Assembly (NCBI GenBank): GCA_030836185.1
Contig: JAURQH010000021.1
Span: 124,001-188,000 of the forward strand
DNA from: Planctomycetota bacterium
GTDB lineage: Bacteria; Planctomycetota; Planctomycetia; Planctomycetales; Planctomycetaceae
Reading direction: 5' to 3'
Length of the DNA: 64,000 bases
Shown here: piece by piece, positions 26,272-35,334 of the stretch
Position numbering within the stretch: position 1 is the stretch's first letter
Layout: each line of letters begins with the position of its first letter
Notes under the pieces: generated by a model
Told to the model about the DNA's origin: nothing
The model's input: only the letters and a program-made list of their open reading frames with translations
Database searches by the model: none
Program-made: the position numbers and the translations under genes

Positions 26272-26340
26272 AACGCTGAAACCTATTTCAAGAGTTCAAG
26301 AGTATGAGATTTGGGGGACACACCTGGTCATACTCTTGAA
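26272..26340. repeat. Dispersed structured repeat, copy B (GGGGACACACCT loop)
   Basis: Here the GGGGACACACCT core lies in the loop of a perfect 13-bp inverted repeat: TTCAAGAGTATGA (26295-26307) and TCATACTCTTGAA (26328-26340), loop 20 bases. The preceding ACGCTGAA and TTTCAAGA words are shared with copy A at 7732-7800 while the stem sequence differs. No T-tract follows, so it is not a standard terminator despite its position between the ExbB-like gene and the convergent sulfatase. Confidence 0.65.
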
Positions 26341-26430
26341 AGGGGTGTTGAGTATTCGGGAATAAGGGGCGTCTCGAAGTTGTGGTCGATTGGTCATTCA
26401 TCCTCAAGCAGAGCTTGAGGCATCTCCCAT

Positions 26431-27903
26431 TCACTTCTTCCCATACCACTTCGGTGTGCCGAACCAGTCGTGCATTTCTTTCTCGAAGGGGCCGACGATT
26501 CCGGCAGGTTCCAGCACCTGTCCGCGATCTCCCGTTTCGACAATCCAGACATCGAGTGCCGCTCGCATTTCTTTTAACACCGTTTGGATCTCAGGATCAT
26601 TCGAGTCGGCAAGATTTTTGATCTCGTGTGGATCGGCTTCAGTATCGAACAACTGTTCGCGAGGCAGGACTGGTTGCATCAAGTCGGCAGGCGGACCCTT
26701 TAACTGACCTTCCGCCATCATCTCACGCATCAGGGGTTTGACGGGAAAACATTTTTCTTTGTAACGGTTGAGCGACAAGAAACTCATTTTGGGGAAGTCA
26801 TTGCGTAAGTAGTGATACTTTTTTCCGCGAACAGATCGAATACGCATGACGGTTTCATCGACACGATCCCGCGCACTGAAGGCATACCGTCGGGAAGAGT
26901 CTGCGTCTTTTCCAAGAATATTCCGCGACTGCATCAACGATGGTTTCTCGATGTCGGCAGTGCCTAATGTGGTCGCAGTGAGATCGAGCAGACTGACGAC
27001 GTCGTGATTGATGGCTCCCGGTTTGATCTGTGGAGGGGCGTCATGATTTTTGGGCCAACGAATCACCATGGGGACATGGATGCCGCTGTCATAACACCAA
27101 TGAATGCCTCGGGCTTCGAGTCGTCCATTGTCTCCGAAGAAGATCACGACCGTATCATCCCAGACACCATCTTTTTTGAGCCGGTCGATAATCCAACCGA
27201 CACGCACATCGATGCCGCTGACGGAATTGAGATAGCGGGCCCATTCTTCGCGAACGAGCGGGTGATCGGGATAGTAGGGCGGTGGCGTCACATTTTCCGG
27301 TGTGGCAATTTTGGGATGCCATTCTTCGCCCACCCAAACCACGCGATCATGTTTGTAAGTTTGACGGTCGTAGATATCGTACTCTACTTCGGGCGTATTG
27401 ATCATCGCGAAGAACGGTTCTTGCTTGACCAATGTCTCCCAGCTCTCCGTATTGTAGAGCGGTCCTTCGTTGACGAAGTTGAGATCGAGCTTTCCCGTGC
27501 CGACCACTTTGTCGCCGATGGTTTTGATGTTGGCTGTTGAGTAGCCAGCGTCCTGCAAGCGATGTGTGATCGGTCGGACTCCGGGCGGCAAACGATAATC
27601 GTCTTCTCGATGTGACCGCATGTTGTGCATATCGGTTGTCGTCTGATACATGCCGACCATGAAGCAAGATCGACTCGGTGCACAAACGGGCGAGGTCGAG
27701 AAGACGTGCGTGTAACGTGTCCCTTCCGCTGCCAGAGAATCGACATTCGGCGTACGGACGTTTTTGGCGCCGTAACATTCAAAGTCGAGCTTCACATTCT
27801 CGGCCACAATCCAGACGATATTGGGAGGCTTGGCTTCGACTGCTGTCCCAATATTCGTCGAGATCAGACACAAACAACAGAGAACGAACCGACAGTCAAT
27901 CAT
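26431..27903 (-). CDS. Secreted sulfatase
   Basis: ATG 27903 has AGGAAAG upstream and begins a signal peptide (MIDCRFVLCCLCLISTNIGT, cleaved near VEA). The 490-residue protein is a type I sulfatase: PPNIVWIVAENVKLDFECYG holds the first metal ligand segment, TSPVCAPSRSCFMVGMYQ holds the canonical C-x-P-S-R formylglycine site, and VVIFFGDNGRLEARG provides the later D-N metal ligands. It would hydrolyse sulfate esters of polysaccharides in the periplasm or outside. Compared with the sulfatase at 4839-6686 the modification motif is canonical. It is preceded on the same strand by the TerB-like gene with a 27-bp gap. No maturase nearby. Confidence 0.92.
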   Translation of the reverse strand: MIDCRFVLCCLCLISTNIGTAVEAKPPNIVWIVAENVKLDFECYGAKNVRTPNVDSLAAEGTRYTHVFSTSPVCAPSRSCFMVGMYQTTTDMHNMRSHREDDYRLPPGVRPITHRLQDAGYSTANIKTIGDKVVGTGKLDLNFVNEGPLYNTESWETLVKQEPFFAMINTPEVEYDIYDRQTYKHDRVVWVGEEWHPKIATPENVTPPPYYPDHPLVREEWARYLNSVSGIDVRVGWIIDRLKKDGVWDDTVVIFFGDNGRLEARGIHWCYDSGIHVPMVIRWPKNHDAPPQIKPGAINHDVVSLLDLTATTLGTADIEKPSLMQSRNILGKDADSSRRYAFSARDRVDETVMRIRSVRGKKYHYLRNDFPKMSFLSLNRYKEKCFPVKPLMREMMAEGQLKGPPADLMQPVLPREQLFDTEADPHEIKNLADSNDPEIQTVLKEMRAALDVWIVETGDRGQVLEPAGIVGPFEKEMHDWFGTPKWYGKK

Positions 27904-27930
27904 GGGAAGTCTTTCCTGGAGTTCCAACGC

Positions 27931-28500
27931 TTATTCGACAGTCACAAACGCGGACTCAATGTGGCCAAGAATCTTGCGTTCCTCATCGGAGATGCCGCCG
28001 CGACCCAAAAAGCCCCCTGCAGCCTCGGCCACTGTGCGACAACGCTCCAAAATGTGTTGCTGCATGTCGGCGATTTTCTCTTTTGGTAGCTCCTTGCAGA
28101 GCTGGTTGATGTAATGCCGCCAGGCTTCCAATAATTCGGGGTCTGGCGCTTTCATCAACCAGGAAATTAATAGTTCGTGACTCGGAGTATCTGGTTCGAG
28201 TCCTTCTTCGATGGCCGCATCAAGAATTGCGTCCTGCTCTTTGTCATCAACAACTTTATCGGCACGAGCGACAAAAATCAGTGGGATCAGAGACAAGGCG
28301 ACAATTGATTCCGCTCGAAAATTGGCGTTGAGAAGTTCTTGTAGCACATCGTGATTGTGTATCCCGGTTGCAGCGGCCAGTTTTTGAATGCCAGCCTCCT
28401 CCTGTTCGTGCTGGCGAAGCTGTTCAATCAACTTTTGATCTTGTTCGTAGAAGAAACGATTTTCGAGGGACTGCTCTCAATGTTGGAACGCATCGGTCAT
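27931..28500 (-). pseudogene. TerB-like (TerB/DUF1476-like N-terminus) protein interrupted by in-frame TGA
   Basis: From ATG 28500 (AGGAGA 6 bases upstream) the frame reads MTDAFQH, then TGA at 28477-28479, then EQSLENRFFYEQDQKL and 166 further residues in the same frame to the stop at 27931. The continuous sequence looks like one intact family member; replacing TGA by CGA (Arg) needs a single C-to-T change. The C-terminal part has the helical TerB-like layout (VALSLIPLIFVARADKVVDD, EAGLLAA-free, then GGFLGRGGISDEERKILGHI). A TTG at 28431 could restart translation without the first 23 residues. Either a recent nonsense mutation, a sequencing error, or a shortened functional gene. Located directly upstream of a sulfatase. 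Confidence 0.7.
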
Positions 28501-28506
28501 GGGCTT

Positions 28507-28512
28507 TCTCCT
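28507..28512 (-). promoter_or_regulatory. Shine-Dalgarno supporting the original start of the TerB-like gene
   Basis: AGGAGA (read on the minus strand) lies 6 bases before ATG 28500. Its spacing supports 28500 as the ancestral start, which places the TGA inside the gene. Confidence 0.65.
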
Positions 28513-28647
28513 GTCATACGGTATGAACGCAAACCGTCAGAAACACTCACCAGACGCAATCATGCAGTGCAAGTGTTCCACGACCTTTAGTGTGACGAGT
28601 GAATTCTTGCAGGTCAAAGGAGGATTTTGAAAGATTTCTCAGACCGC

Positions 28648-29472
28648 TCAGGATCGATGAGTCGCGGCGACTAAACCATCTGCCATTTGGCGAATAGCCT
28701 TAAGAGCCATAGCTTTACTGGCGTCATCGGTCACGTTTTCCAGATGACGAACGATGGCTGAGCCCACGATAATACCATCGGCGACATCGCGCAGAATATC
28801 AACTTGTTCTGGCTTGGAGATTCCGAAACCGACGGCCAGCGGTAAATCGGTCCGTGATCGCAAGTCGCGGAGTTGATCGTTCAGTTCTGGGGGAAGTTCA
28901 TCGCGAGCACCCGTGATGCCGGCGACCGAGATGCAGTAAAGAAAACCCGAAGCGGTGTTGAGAATTTTCTCGACGCGATGATCGGGTGTCGTGGGGGCGA
29001 TCAGTTGTACAAGATCGAGTGAAGAGCCGCTAATCAATGCGGCAAATTCTTCGGCTTCATCTCCCGGGAGGTCGGGAACAATCAGGCCGCTGAAACCGGC
29101 TACTTCGGCCTTCTTGATAAATGCTTCGGGACCGACGCGGAAAATGATCGCGAAAGAGACCATCGCCACCAGCGGTGGTAGGCTGTCTTCAGCAGTGGTC
29201 AGCTTCTGGACGGTTTCAAAAATCTGCTCGACCTTGAGGCCTTTATCGAGTGCTCGTGTGTAGGAGGCCTGAATGACCGGTCCATCGGCAATCGGATCGC
29301 TGTAAGGAAAACCGACTTCGATCAGATCAACGCCTGCGGACGAAAGCTCTTTGATGATCTCAGCCGTGGTGGCGAGATCGGGATCACCGGCTGCGATGTA
29401 AGGCATGAATGCCTTGTGTCCAGCAGCTTTGAGGTTGTCGAAGGTTTGGGAGATTCGCGAGGAGTCTGTCAC
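28648..29472 (-). CDS. trpA: Tryptophan synthase alpha chain
   Basis: Cleaves indole-3-glycerol phosphate to indole and glyceraldehyde-3-phosphate; the indole is channelled to the beta chain. The 274-residue TIM-barrel protein starts at GTG 29472. Catalytic Glu is in DLIEVGFPYSDPIADGPVIQ and Asp follows in SGLIVPDLPGDEAEEF; the phosphate-binding loops LPLAVGFGISKPEQV and DGIIVGSAIV are intact. It follows trpB with a 50-bp gap on the same strand, so the two form an operon, as is usual. No other trp genes are in the window. Confidence 0.95.
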   Translation of the reverse strand: MTDSSRISQTFDNLKAAGHKAFMPYIAAGDPDLATTAEIIKELSSAGVDLIEVGFPYSDPIADGPVIQASYTRALDKGLKVEQIFETVQKLTTAEDSLPPLVAMVSFAIIFRVGPEAFIKKAEVAGFSGLIVPDLPGDEAEEFAALISGSSLDLVQLIAPTTPDHRVEKILNTASGFLYCISVAGITGARDELPPELNDQLRDLRSRTDLPLAVGFGISKPEQVDILRDVADGIIVGSAIVRHLENVTDDASKAMALKAIRQMADGLVAATHRS

Positions 29473-29522
29473 GTTGTTCTTTCGTCGTCGGTATGAGCAA
29501 TCAAAGTCAAAGGCGATCGCGT

Positions 29523-30755
29523 TTAGATATCTTTTCTGAGAATGCGGGCCAGTTCGTAGACGTCTTTGTCACCACGCCCGGAAAGACAGATAACAACATT
29601 TTCATCTTTGGATCGTTTGCCGGCCGCCTTGATGCCATGAGCGATTGCGTGAGAACTTTCGAGGGCTGGTAAAATCCCTTCGGTTCTCGCTAACAATTGA
29701 AACGCTTCGAGCGCTTCATCGTCTGAACAATTCACGTAATTGACGCGTCCCGTGTCTTTCCAATAACTGTGTTCGGGGCCGACACCCGGATAATCGAGTC
29801 CTGCAGAAATCGAATGCACGTCGCTCGTTTGACCGCTGCTATCTTGCAATACATAACTGTAGCTGCCGTGCAATACGCCTTTTTCCCCATGAACCAACGT
29901 GCTGGCATGTTCTCCGGGGGCGCTTCCTTTTCCACCCGGTTCGACGCCGGTGAGGACCACATTTTTGTCATCCACAAAGGGATAGAACATGCCGGCAGAG
30001 TTCGAACCGCCGCCGACACAGGCGATCACTTCGTGAGGTAAAGAGCCCGTATGTTCGAGTGCCTGTAACCGCGTCTCGAGACCAATAATCGATTGAAAGT
30101 CGCGAACCATCATTGGAAAAGGATGAGGCCCCACGACCGAGCCGATGATGTAGTGAGTCTCTTTCACGGACGACATCCAGTCTCGCATCGCTTCGTTGAT
30201 GGCATCGCGAAGTGTCCGGGATCCCGACGTGACCGGACGAACTTCCGCACCCATCAATTTCATATTGAAAACATTCAACTTTTGCCGACGAATGTCTTCT
30301 TCCCCCATATAGACAACGCACGGCAACCCAAATCGAGCACATGCCGTCGCAGTGGCGACTCCGTGCTGACCGGCGCCGGTTTCTGCAATCACTCGTTTTT
30401 TACCCATCCGCATCGTGAGGAGAGCTTGCCCGAGAGCATTGTTGATTTTATGGGCGCCGGTGTGATTAAGATCTTCTCGCTTCAGGAATATTTTCGCGCC
30501 TCCCGCATGTTCGGTCAGGCGTTCCGCAAAATAGAGTGGGTTTGGGCGACCGACATACTCTCTGAGCAAGTCAGAAAGCTCCATCTGAAACTCTGCGTCC
30601 TGTTTGACGTTTGCGTAATGAGCGGTCAAATCTTCGAGAGCGTGCATGAGCGTTTCGGGGACGAAACGGCGTCCAAACTCGCCAAAGCGACCTCGTTCAT
30701 CGGGAACCTGGCTGGTGGCGACTGTGTGTGGCGAAGAGAGAAATGGTGAACTCAT
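29523..30755 (-). CDS. trpB: Tryptophan synthase beta chain
   Basis: PLP enzyme joining indole and serine to tryptophan. ATG 30755 is chosen because it starts just ahead of the conserved [16 protein letters not shown]; the open frame extends 25 codons further. The 410-residue length is typical. Motifs: [16 protein letters not shown], the PLP-lysine [28 protein letters not shown], the phosphate-binding [12 protein letters not shown], and LSGRGDKDV at the end. Upstream of trpA on the same strand. A compact hairpin lies in the 246-bp divergent region to the next gene. Confidence 0.95.
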   Translation of the reverse strand: MSSPFLSSPHTVATSQVPDERGRFGEFGRRFVPETLMHALEDLTAHYANVKQDAEFQMELSDLLREYVGRPNPLYFAERLTEHAGGAKIFLKREDLNHTGAHKINNALGQALLTMRMGKKRVIAETGAGQHGVATATACARFGLPCVVYMGEEDIRRQKLNVFNMKLMGAEVRPVTSGSRTLRDAINEAMRDWMSSVKETHYIIGSVVGPHPFPMMVRDFQSIIGLETRLQALEHTGSLPHEVIACVGGGSNSAGMFYPFVDDKNVVLTGVEPGGKGSAPGEHASTLVHGEKGVLHGSYSYVLQDSSGQTSDVHSISAGLDYPGVGPEHSYWKDTGRVNYVNCSDDEALEAFQLLARTEGILPALESSHAIAHGIKAAGKRSKDENVVICLSGRGDKDVYELARILRKDI

Positions 30756-30921
30756 GATCGGCTTCTTCTCGGTTGATTCAAAAAACAGGCTGCTTACATT
30801 ATTGATGTCCGGCAACGGAGGGTCAATCAAACAGGAAAAACCCTACGCAGATTCTAGTTTTTACAGGGTGAAAATCTAGGCTGGTCTCAGTAGAGTAGCA
30901 GATACCAATCAGAAACCCCAC

Positions 30922-30938
30922 AGGCGAGCTCCTCGCCT
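30922..30938. repeat. Compact intergenic hairpin
   Basis: AGGCGAG (30922-30928) and CTCGCCT (30932-30938) form a perfect 7-bp stem with a 3-base loop, between divergent trpB and the zinc-ribbon gene. No T-tract. Similar perfect GC-rich hairpins stand at 8197-8219 and 47249-47268. Confidence 0.5.
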
Positions 30939-31001
30939 ACTGCGGCTCCTTTCCGGGCCCGATCAAATTCAAACACACACGCAATAGATGCGGAGAGCGG
31001 A

Positions 31002-32534
31002 ATGCCAGTGAAGGTTCGTTGTTCCAGTTGCGAAAAAGTGCTCAATGCACCCGATAAACTGCGCGGGAAAACTGTGAAGTGCCCTAAATGCGAGGCACCT
31101 CTGAAAATTCCTTCTGGACAAAAGAAAAAAACAATAGAGGATTCAGACTCCTCTGATGATAATTTTCTGGCCGATCTCGATTTAAGTCGCGCCGAAGATC
31201 ATTCTCAACAAGTTTGCCCTCGTTGTGGGGCTCGTGTCAAAGAAGACGATATTGATTGCCGGTCGTGTGGAGCCGACTTGTCTTCGGGAGGAACTCCTAT
31301 TCCTGCCGCTGGTAGTGGGGGACCGATTGGCCGGAAGAAACGAAAAGGCCCCAATAAAGGAGAATTTCTCAAAGCGGTTTGGGGGGATGCGTGGCGATTC
31401 TTGATGAAGAATAAAGGGTACGCCATTAAAACCAGCATTTTTTTACTGGTTCTCGTCAGTTTAGATTTGGCATTTGGATGGATGCTGTGGTGGTGCGTCA
31501 ATCCTCCTCCGCAAATGTTCTGGCTGTTGCTGACGTTTGTCTTCGCCATGGCGCCCATCGGTTGGGTGTGGCACCTGGTCACGGAAACAATTAATCATAG
31601 TTTGAAAAAGAAAGATGTGTTGATACGCGTCAACTTCGACTTCTTTACGAATGTGTCTTTTGGAATCAAGTTTTTTGTTTGGCAACTTGTCGCAGCGTTC
31701 CCCTTCGTCATCGTATTTGGAGTAGGAGGCGGGATGATGATCAAAAATGGGAGTATCGTTCCCGGCGCAATTTTAATTGGAATCGGAGAACTGTTGATCT
31801 TCTCGATGTTCCCTATCGGCATGACACACATGGCAATGCCTCAACAAAAGAATGGATGGCTGATTAACAAGGTTTTGTCCGGTTGGGGGAAATCGTTACT
31901 CGCAGTGGGGTACTGGATCGTATTCTTGGTGGTCACTTCCATTCCTGTGTTGGCATGCTTTGGGGGGATTGCGGCGACTTCTGGCCCCAAGATCGATCAA
32001 TTCGCAAAAGTAATGAATGAGAATGATTTCATCCACTACGCCCGAGAACTTGTCGCCGATCATGAAAAGAAACAGATCGAAGAGCCTTTGGATCCCAGTA
32101 TCATCAATCGTGCGGCTGTTGAGCTTACTCCAACCCCTTGGAATAACATGATTATACCGGGGATATTACTGGCTGTGGGGTTAGTTCTCAGTGGCCCCGT
32201 CATTGTGATGAACGCTCGGGTCGTTGGCCAACTTTCATACTACTACAGTCCTGACTGGGATTTGAACACTCTCGAAAAGCAATTGAAGTACACCGTCAAG
32301 GAAGTGAAGTACGACAAAAATGGACGGAAAATCGACCCCAACAAAAAACCTGCCTGGGTCACGGCAGTTGTGGGATTAGTGGTGGTGGTTGTCCTCTTCT
32401 TTGTCGCGAATTACTTGTCACATCAGTTATTTGAAAAGACGTTCCCTGCGGAATTGTTCGGCGGTTCATCAGGAACCAGTGCGCCAGCAGTAGAGACAGA
32501 GACAGAAGTAGAGACCTCTGCACGGGCTGAATAG
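31002..32534 (+). CDS. Zinc-ribbon polytopic membrane protein of unknown function
   Basis: A 510-residue protein. Two zinc-binding elements open it: CSSCEKVLNAPDKLRGKTVK plus CPKC (four Cys, residues about 6-34) and a zinc-ribbon CPRCGARVKEDDIDCRSCG (about residues 67-85). Then five or six membrane helices follow, e.g. SIFLLVLVSLDLAFGWMLWW, FWLLLTFVFAMAPIGWVW, AAFPFVIVFGVGGGM, SLLAVGYWIVFLVVTSIPV and VTAVVGLVVVVVLFFVANYL. The N-terminal zinc module is common in planctomycete membrane proteins; the membrane part resembles uncharacterised DUF4013-like permease-shaped proteins. The zinc domain should face the cytoplasm. The C-terminus is Thr/Glu rich. Function unknown. Confidence 0.75.
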   Translation: MPVKVRCSSCEKVLNAPDKLRGKTVKCPKCEAPLKIPSGQKKKTIEDSDSSDDNFLADLDLSRAEDHSQQVCPRCGARVKEDDIDCRSCGADLSSGGTPIPAAGSGGPIGRKKRKGPNKGEFLKAVWGDAWRFLMKNKGYAIKTSIFLLVLVSLDLAFGWMLWWCVNPPPQMFWLLLTFVFAMAPIGWVWHLVTETINHSLKKKDVLIRVNFDFFTNVSFGIKFFVWQLVAAFPFVIVFGVGGGMMIKNGSIVPGAILIGIGELLIFSMFPIGMTHMAMPQQKNGWLINKVLSGWGKSLLAVGYWIVFLVVTSIPVLACFGGIAATSGPKIDQFAKVMNENDFIHYARELVADHEKKQIEEPLDPSIINRAAVELTPTPWNNMIIPGILLAVGLVLSGPVIVMNARVVGQLSYYYSPDWDLNTLEKQLKYTVKEVKYDKNGRKIDPNKKPAWVTAVVGLVVVVVLFFVANYLSHQLFEKTFPAELFGGSSGTSAPAVETETEVETSARAE

Positions 32535-32930
32535 GCAATATTTTCTGGTTGCTGCCAGCGATCACGATAACCGACATAACCGTCAAAGTTCGCTATGCGT
32601 CTGCGACACGGTCAGGTGGAAACGCCGTTATTTCTGCTGCGATAAGTACCGCGAGGCTTCAAGTCGTGATGTCGTCAGGAATTCGAGTGAATCTGAATCC
32701 ACAAATACCCGATACCTTAAGTGGTGGTGGGACCACTTTCAAAGACGACACTTCACTTGTGCGGCCGGTTCACGGAACTTCGAACCCGGCGTGTCCTGTA
32801 GATGCACAGCCTTGAACGATCAAACCTGAACTGAGACAAGTGATGACTCTTTGCGATCATGATGTAACGCATCATGCCGTGTGTCGTTATACAATCCCGG
32901 TTCGAGTTTCAGCCGAATGAGGTGATCTCG
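32535..32930. other. Intergenic region, no supported feature
   Basis: A 396-bp gap. It contains an 88-codon frame (32549-32815) without family features or a Shine-Dalgarno. I checked it for tmRNA, SRP RNA and tRNA sequence patterns and did not find a convincing match; the TTCGAACCC word at about 32782 is not placed in a tRNA fold. Confidence 0.5.
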
Positions 32931-33413
32931 ATGAACCACTCTCACATGCCCGTCCAGCATTTTATTGCGCAGCTTGATCGCTGGAAAGAAGAACGGGAAC
33001 AACGCGACTCGCGTCCTGAATGGTTGCAGCATTTCATTGCCGATCTTGCCGAACTTTTTGACCCTGCCGAAGATGTCGCCCGTGTCGGGTTCGAATGCCT
33101 GCCGACCGAAACTGGCTGGGAAGTGGGATTGTTTCTCAGCCGTGTCGAAATCGTTGGTGGACGCTTCGATGGAAAAGCCGAATTGTGTCAATTCAGTTAT
33201 AACCTGAAAGGGCTTCGAGATCGGTTTGAGGAGATTACTGACTTTCAGTTGACGGCTCTCCCAAAATCGGATCGTGAAGAAGCCTTCTCGTTCGTCCAGG
33301 TTCAAGGTCTCGTGGAATCGACTCCTGTCAGCTTAAAAATCTTTTCGATTCCCCCACAAGATGCCGGGATCGGCCTGCGTCGCCACACGAACGGACAGTG
33401 TGAAACCGTCTGA
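32931..33413 (+). CDS. Conserved small soluble protein of unknown function
   Basis: A 160-residue soluble protein from the ATG at 32931; the frame is open from 32874, but MNHSHMPVQHFIAQLDRW is the more natural start. It has no signal peptide or membrane segment. Features: FIADLAELFDPAEDVARVGF, WEVGLFLSRVEIVGGRFDGK and ALPKSDREEAFSFVQVQG. The strand-rich second half suggests a beta fold. I do not recognise a family. It is followed by a bidirectional terminator-like hairpin shared with the convergent small membrane protein gene. Confidence 0.6.
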   Translation: MNHSHMPVQHFIAQLDRWKEEREQRDSRPEWLQHFIADLAELFDPAEDVARVGFECLPTETGWEVGLFLSRVEIVGGRFDGKAELCQFSYNLKGLRDRFEEITDFQLTALPKSDREEAFSFVQVQGLVESTPVSLKIFSIPPQDAGIGLRRHTNGQCETV

Positions 33414-33456
33414 ATCCATGAGTCTCTCAAGAAGAGAGATATTATACTCGACACTT

Positions 33457-33503
33457 AAAAAATGGCCCAACCTCATACTGATTGTGAGGTCGAGCCGTTT
33501 TTT
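33457..33503. terminator. Bidirectional intrinsic terminator
   Basis: ACCTCA (33470-33475) pairs with TGAGGT (33485-33490), extended by GGC (33464-33466) and GCC (33494-33496). A-run 33457-33462 on the left and T-run 33498-33503 on the right make it usable for both convergent genes. Confidence 0.75.
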
Positions 33504-33506
33504 GAT

Positions 33507-33815
33507 TTAGGGAACAATCACCTTAACGGGTTGCGTGTCAGCATTTTGAATCTGTCCCAGTTCTTCTCGATTCTTTTTCAGCTCGACTTCCAACTCGCGC
33601 AACTCTTCGTGCTGGAGGTCAGTGTTGATCGCACGACGGAACAGTTTTTCCTGCGTTTTGCGTAGCTGCCAAGTGAGAAGCACCAACGATCCAGTGATAA
33701 TCAGCAAACTGGGCCGTCCGAACGGCGTCGAAATTTCGAAGAGCACATCTGCTGCCAGAAATCCGGTCGCAAAGAGTAAAGTGATAGTCGTAATGGTTGA
33801 AAGAAGTGTTTTCAT
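33507..33815 (-). CDS. Small two-helix membrane protein with coiled-coil tail
   Basis: A 102-residue protein with two membrane helices (LLSTITTITLLFATGFLAAD and PSLLIITGSLVLLTWQL) followed by a charged helical tail (ELRELEVELKKNREELGQIQ) that could form a coiled coil. GAAAGAA lies upstream of the ATG. No family is recognised. It is a plausible regulator or scaffold of a membrane complex, but nothing in the context supports a role. It ends 4 bp from the shared terminator. Confidence 0.6.
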   Translation of the reverse strand: MKTLLSTITTITLLFATGFLAADVLFEISTPFGRPSLLIITGSLVLLTWQLRKTQEKLFRRAINTDLQHEELRELEVELKKNREELGQIQNADTQPVKVIVP

Positions 33816-34062
33816 AATCGATTCTTTCAGAGGAAATCAGGTAGGAAAAAGTCGGGTGGGAACGCATTCACTCTCTCTCAGGATGAAACACCCGTGATCA
33901 GAGAAAGTTTCGAGCGACATGTGACGGACAAACGAAATTTAGGTGGAGTTCGTTGACCGATCCATCTCTGCTAAGAATTATTACCCGCCACTTGAATTCG
34001 GCAAGAGGGTTTCTGGATGACCGCAAGTCGCCACAACAGAAAATCGGCTGTGGGGCGGGAAG

Positions 34063-35238
34063 TTACTCTTTGCCAGCCAGAAGATTAAAATACTCATCGC
34101 GAATACCGCGAGTCATCGTTTGATGCCGAAAGATGTCGGTAAACCGTTGGCGTCCCACTTGCCCCAAGCGTTCTCCCAGCAAGCGATCTTCCACGAGAGT
34201 AATCAATGATTCCGTCAATTGATCAGTCTCACCAAACGGTACGAGAAAGCCGGTCTCGTTCGGAATGACAACTTCTTTGGCTCCATCGATATCAAAGCTG
34301 ACCACCGGTTTTCCCGCCAGTAAGCCTTGCACTAACACTCTTGCCAAACCTTCCCACTCACTCGTATGAACGACCATATCCATCGCATGAATCAAATCGG
34401 GGACTTCTTGCGGCGGTACAAGACCCGTGAAGATGAAATGGTCGCTCAAGCCCGCCTCATCAATCTGCCGATGATACTCGTCTCGCAATACTCCATCACC
34501 GACAAACATAAATTTGACGTGCGGATATTTTGGGACGATTTTTTTCGCCGCCTCAATCACAAAGTGATGTCCTTTGAGATGAAACAATCTGGCGATCTTT
34601 CCAACGACGATGTCTTCTGGCAGGATGCCGAGCTCTTTGCGAATGTCGGCAACGGGCCTCGATGGATATAAAAAGGGATCAACATCCATCCCGGAATAGA
34701 TTGTCGTATAGTTTTCTGGAGAACGAATTCCTGCTTCCAGATACTGATCGCGCATCGCATCACACACCGTGATGAAATGGTCGGTACGCTTCCCCGCCCA
34801 TCGTTCGGCTCGTTGATAGAGATTGTGTAACAGGGCTGGTTGACCGTAATGAAACGCGGCTCCATGAATGGTATGCACGACGGGGATTTTGAGTTTCCTG
34901 GCCGCGGATCGACCAAGAATCCCCGCTTTGGAACTATGCGTGTGTAGAACTTGAGGAGGGGAAGATCTCAGCAACCGAATCAACGCACGATAACTTTTCC
35001 AGTCTTTCCAGGGATGCAATGATCGTCCGAGTTCGGGAATGATTTCGACGTTGACGCCCGCGTTTCGCGCAACTGTCAGAAGTTCTCCTTCAGGACCATT
35101 ATCGACACCGCTGATAAGTGTGACCCGATCTCCGTATTCCTGATGTTGGTCGAGTACCGTCCAGAGTGTGTTCTCCTGCGCACCGCCGACGATCATGCGG
35201 GTAATGAAGTGAGCAACATGCAGAGGTGATTCAGACAT
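34063..35238 (-). CDS. Glycosyltransferase family 4 (GT-B fold)
   Basis: ATG 35238 begins MSESPLHVAHFITRMIVGGAQ, the usual GT4 N-terminal strand with the GG-A-Q loop; the frame extends 8 codons further. The 391-residue cytoplasmic protein has the C-terminal nucleotide-sugar domain: VVGKIARLFHLKGHHFVIEAA, FMFVGDGVLRDEYHR and the E-x7-E region HTSEWEGLARVLVQGLLAG. It transfers a sugar from a nucleotide sugar to a growing saccharide; acceptor unknown. It lies on the same strand as an SGNH hydrolase and nrdR, separated by about 100 bp, so an operon is possible but not certain. Confidence 0.9.
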   Translation of the reverse strand: MSESPLHVAHFITRMIVGGAQENTLWTVLDQHQEYGDRVTLISGVDNGPEGELLTVARNAGVNVEIIPELGRSLHPWKDWKSYRALIRLLRSSPPQVLHTHSSKAGILGRSAARKLKIPVVHTIHGAAFHYGQPALLHNLYQRAERWAGKRTDHFITVCDAMRDQYLEAGIRSPENYTTIYSGMDVDPFLYPSRPVADIRKELGILPEDIVVGKIARLFHLKGHHFVIEAAKKIVPKYPHVKFMFVGDGVLRDEYHRQIDEAGLSDHFIFTGLVPPQEVPDLIHAMDMVVHTSEWEGLARVLVQGLLAGKPVVSFDIDGAKEVVIPNETGFLVPFGETDQLTESLITLVEDRLLGERLGQVGRQRFTDIFRHQTMTRGIRDEYFNLLAGKE

Positions 35239-35334
35239 TCGAGATCGAAATGGATTGAACAAATAGAGGTTCTTATCATGACATCAGGACCATATCGAAA
35301 ACAGTCTCGCGATGGCAAGGAAGTTGAAGTCTCA

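Noticed and set aside
28477-28479. Selenocysteine codon in the TerB-like gene
   Set aside because: No selenocysteine insertion hairpin was evident after the TGA, and the expected residue there in the family context is Arg rather than Cys. A nonsense change or a read error is simpler.
32549-32815. 88-codon open frame in the gap before the small soluble protein gene
   Set aside because: No Shine-Dalgarno, no recognisable family or hydrophobic pattern, and composition of random-frame type. I leave the gap unannotated.
32700-32830. Possible tmRNA, tRNA or SRP RNA from the words TTCGAACCC and GTCAGGTGGAAAC
   Set aside because: The words cannot be placed in a cloverleaf or in an SRP Alu/4.5S fold with the expected spacing; the neighbouring bases do not pair.
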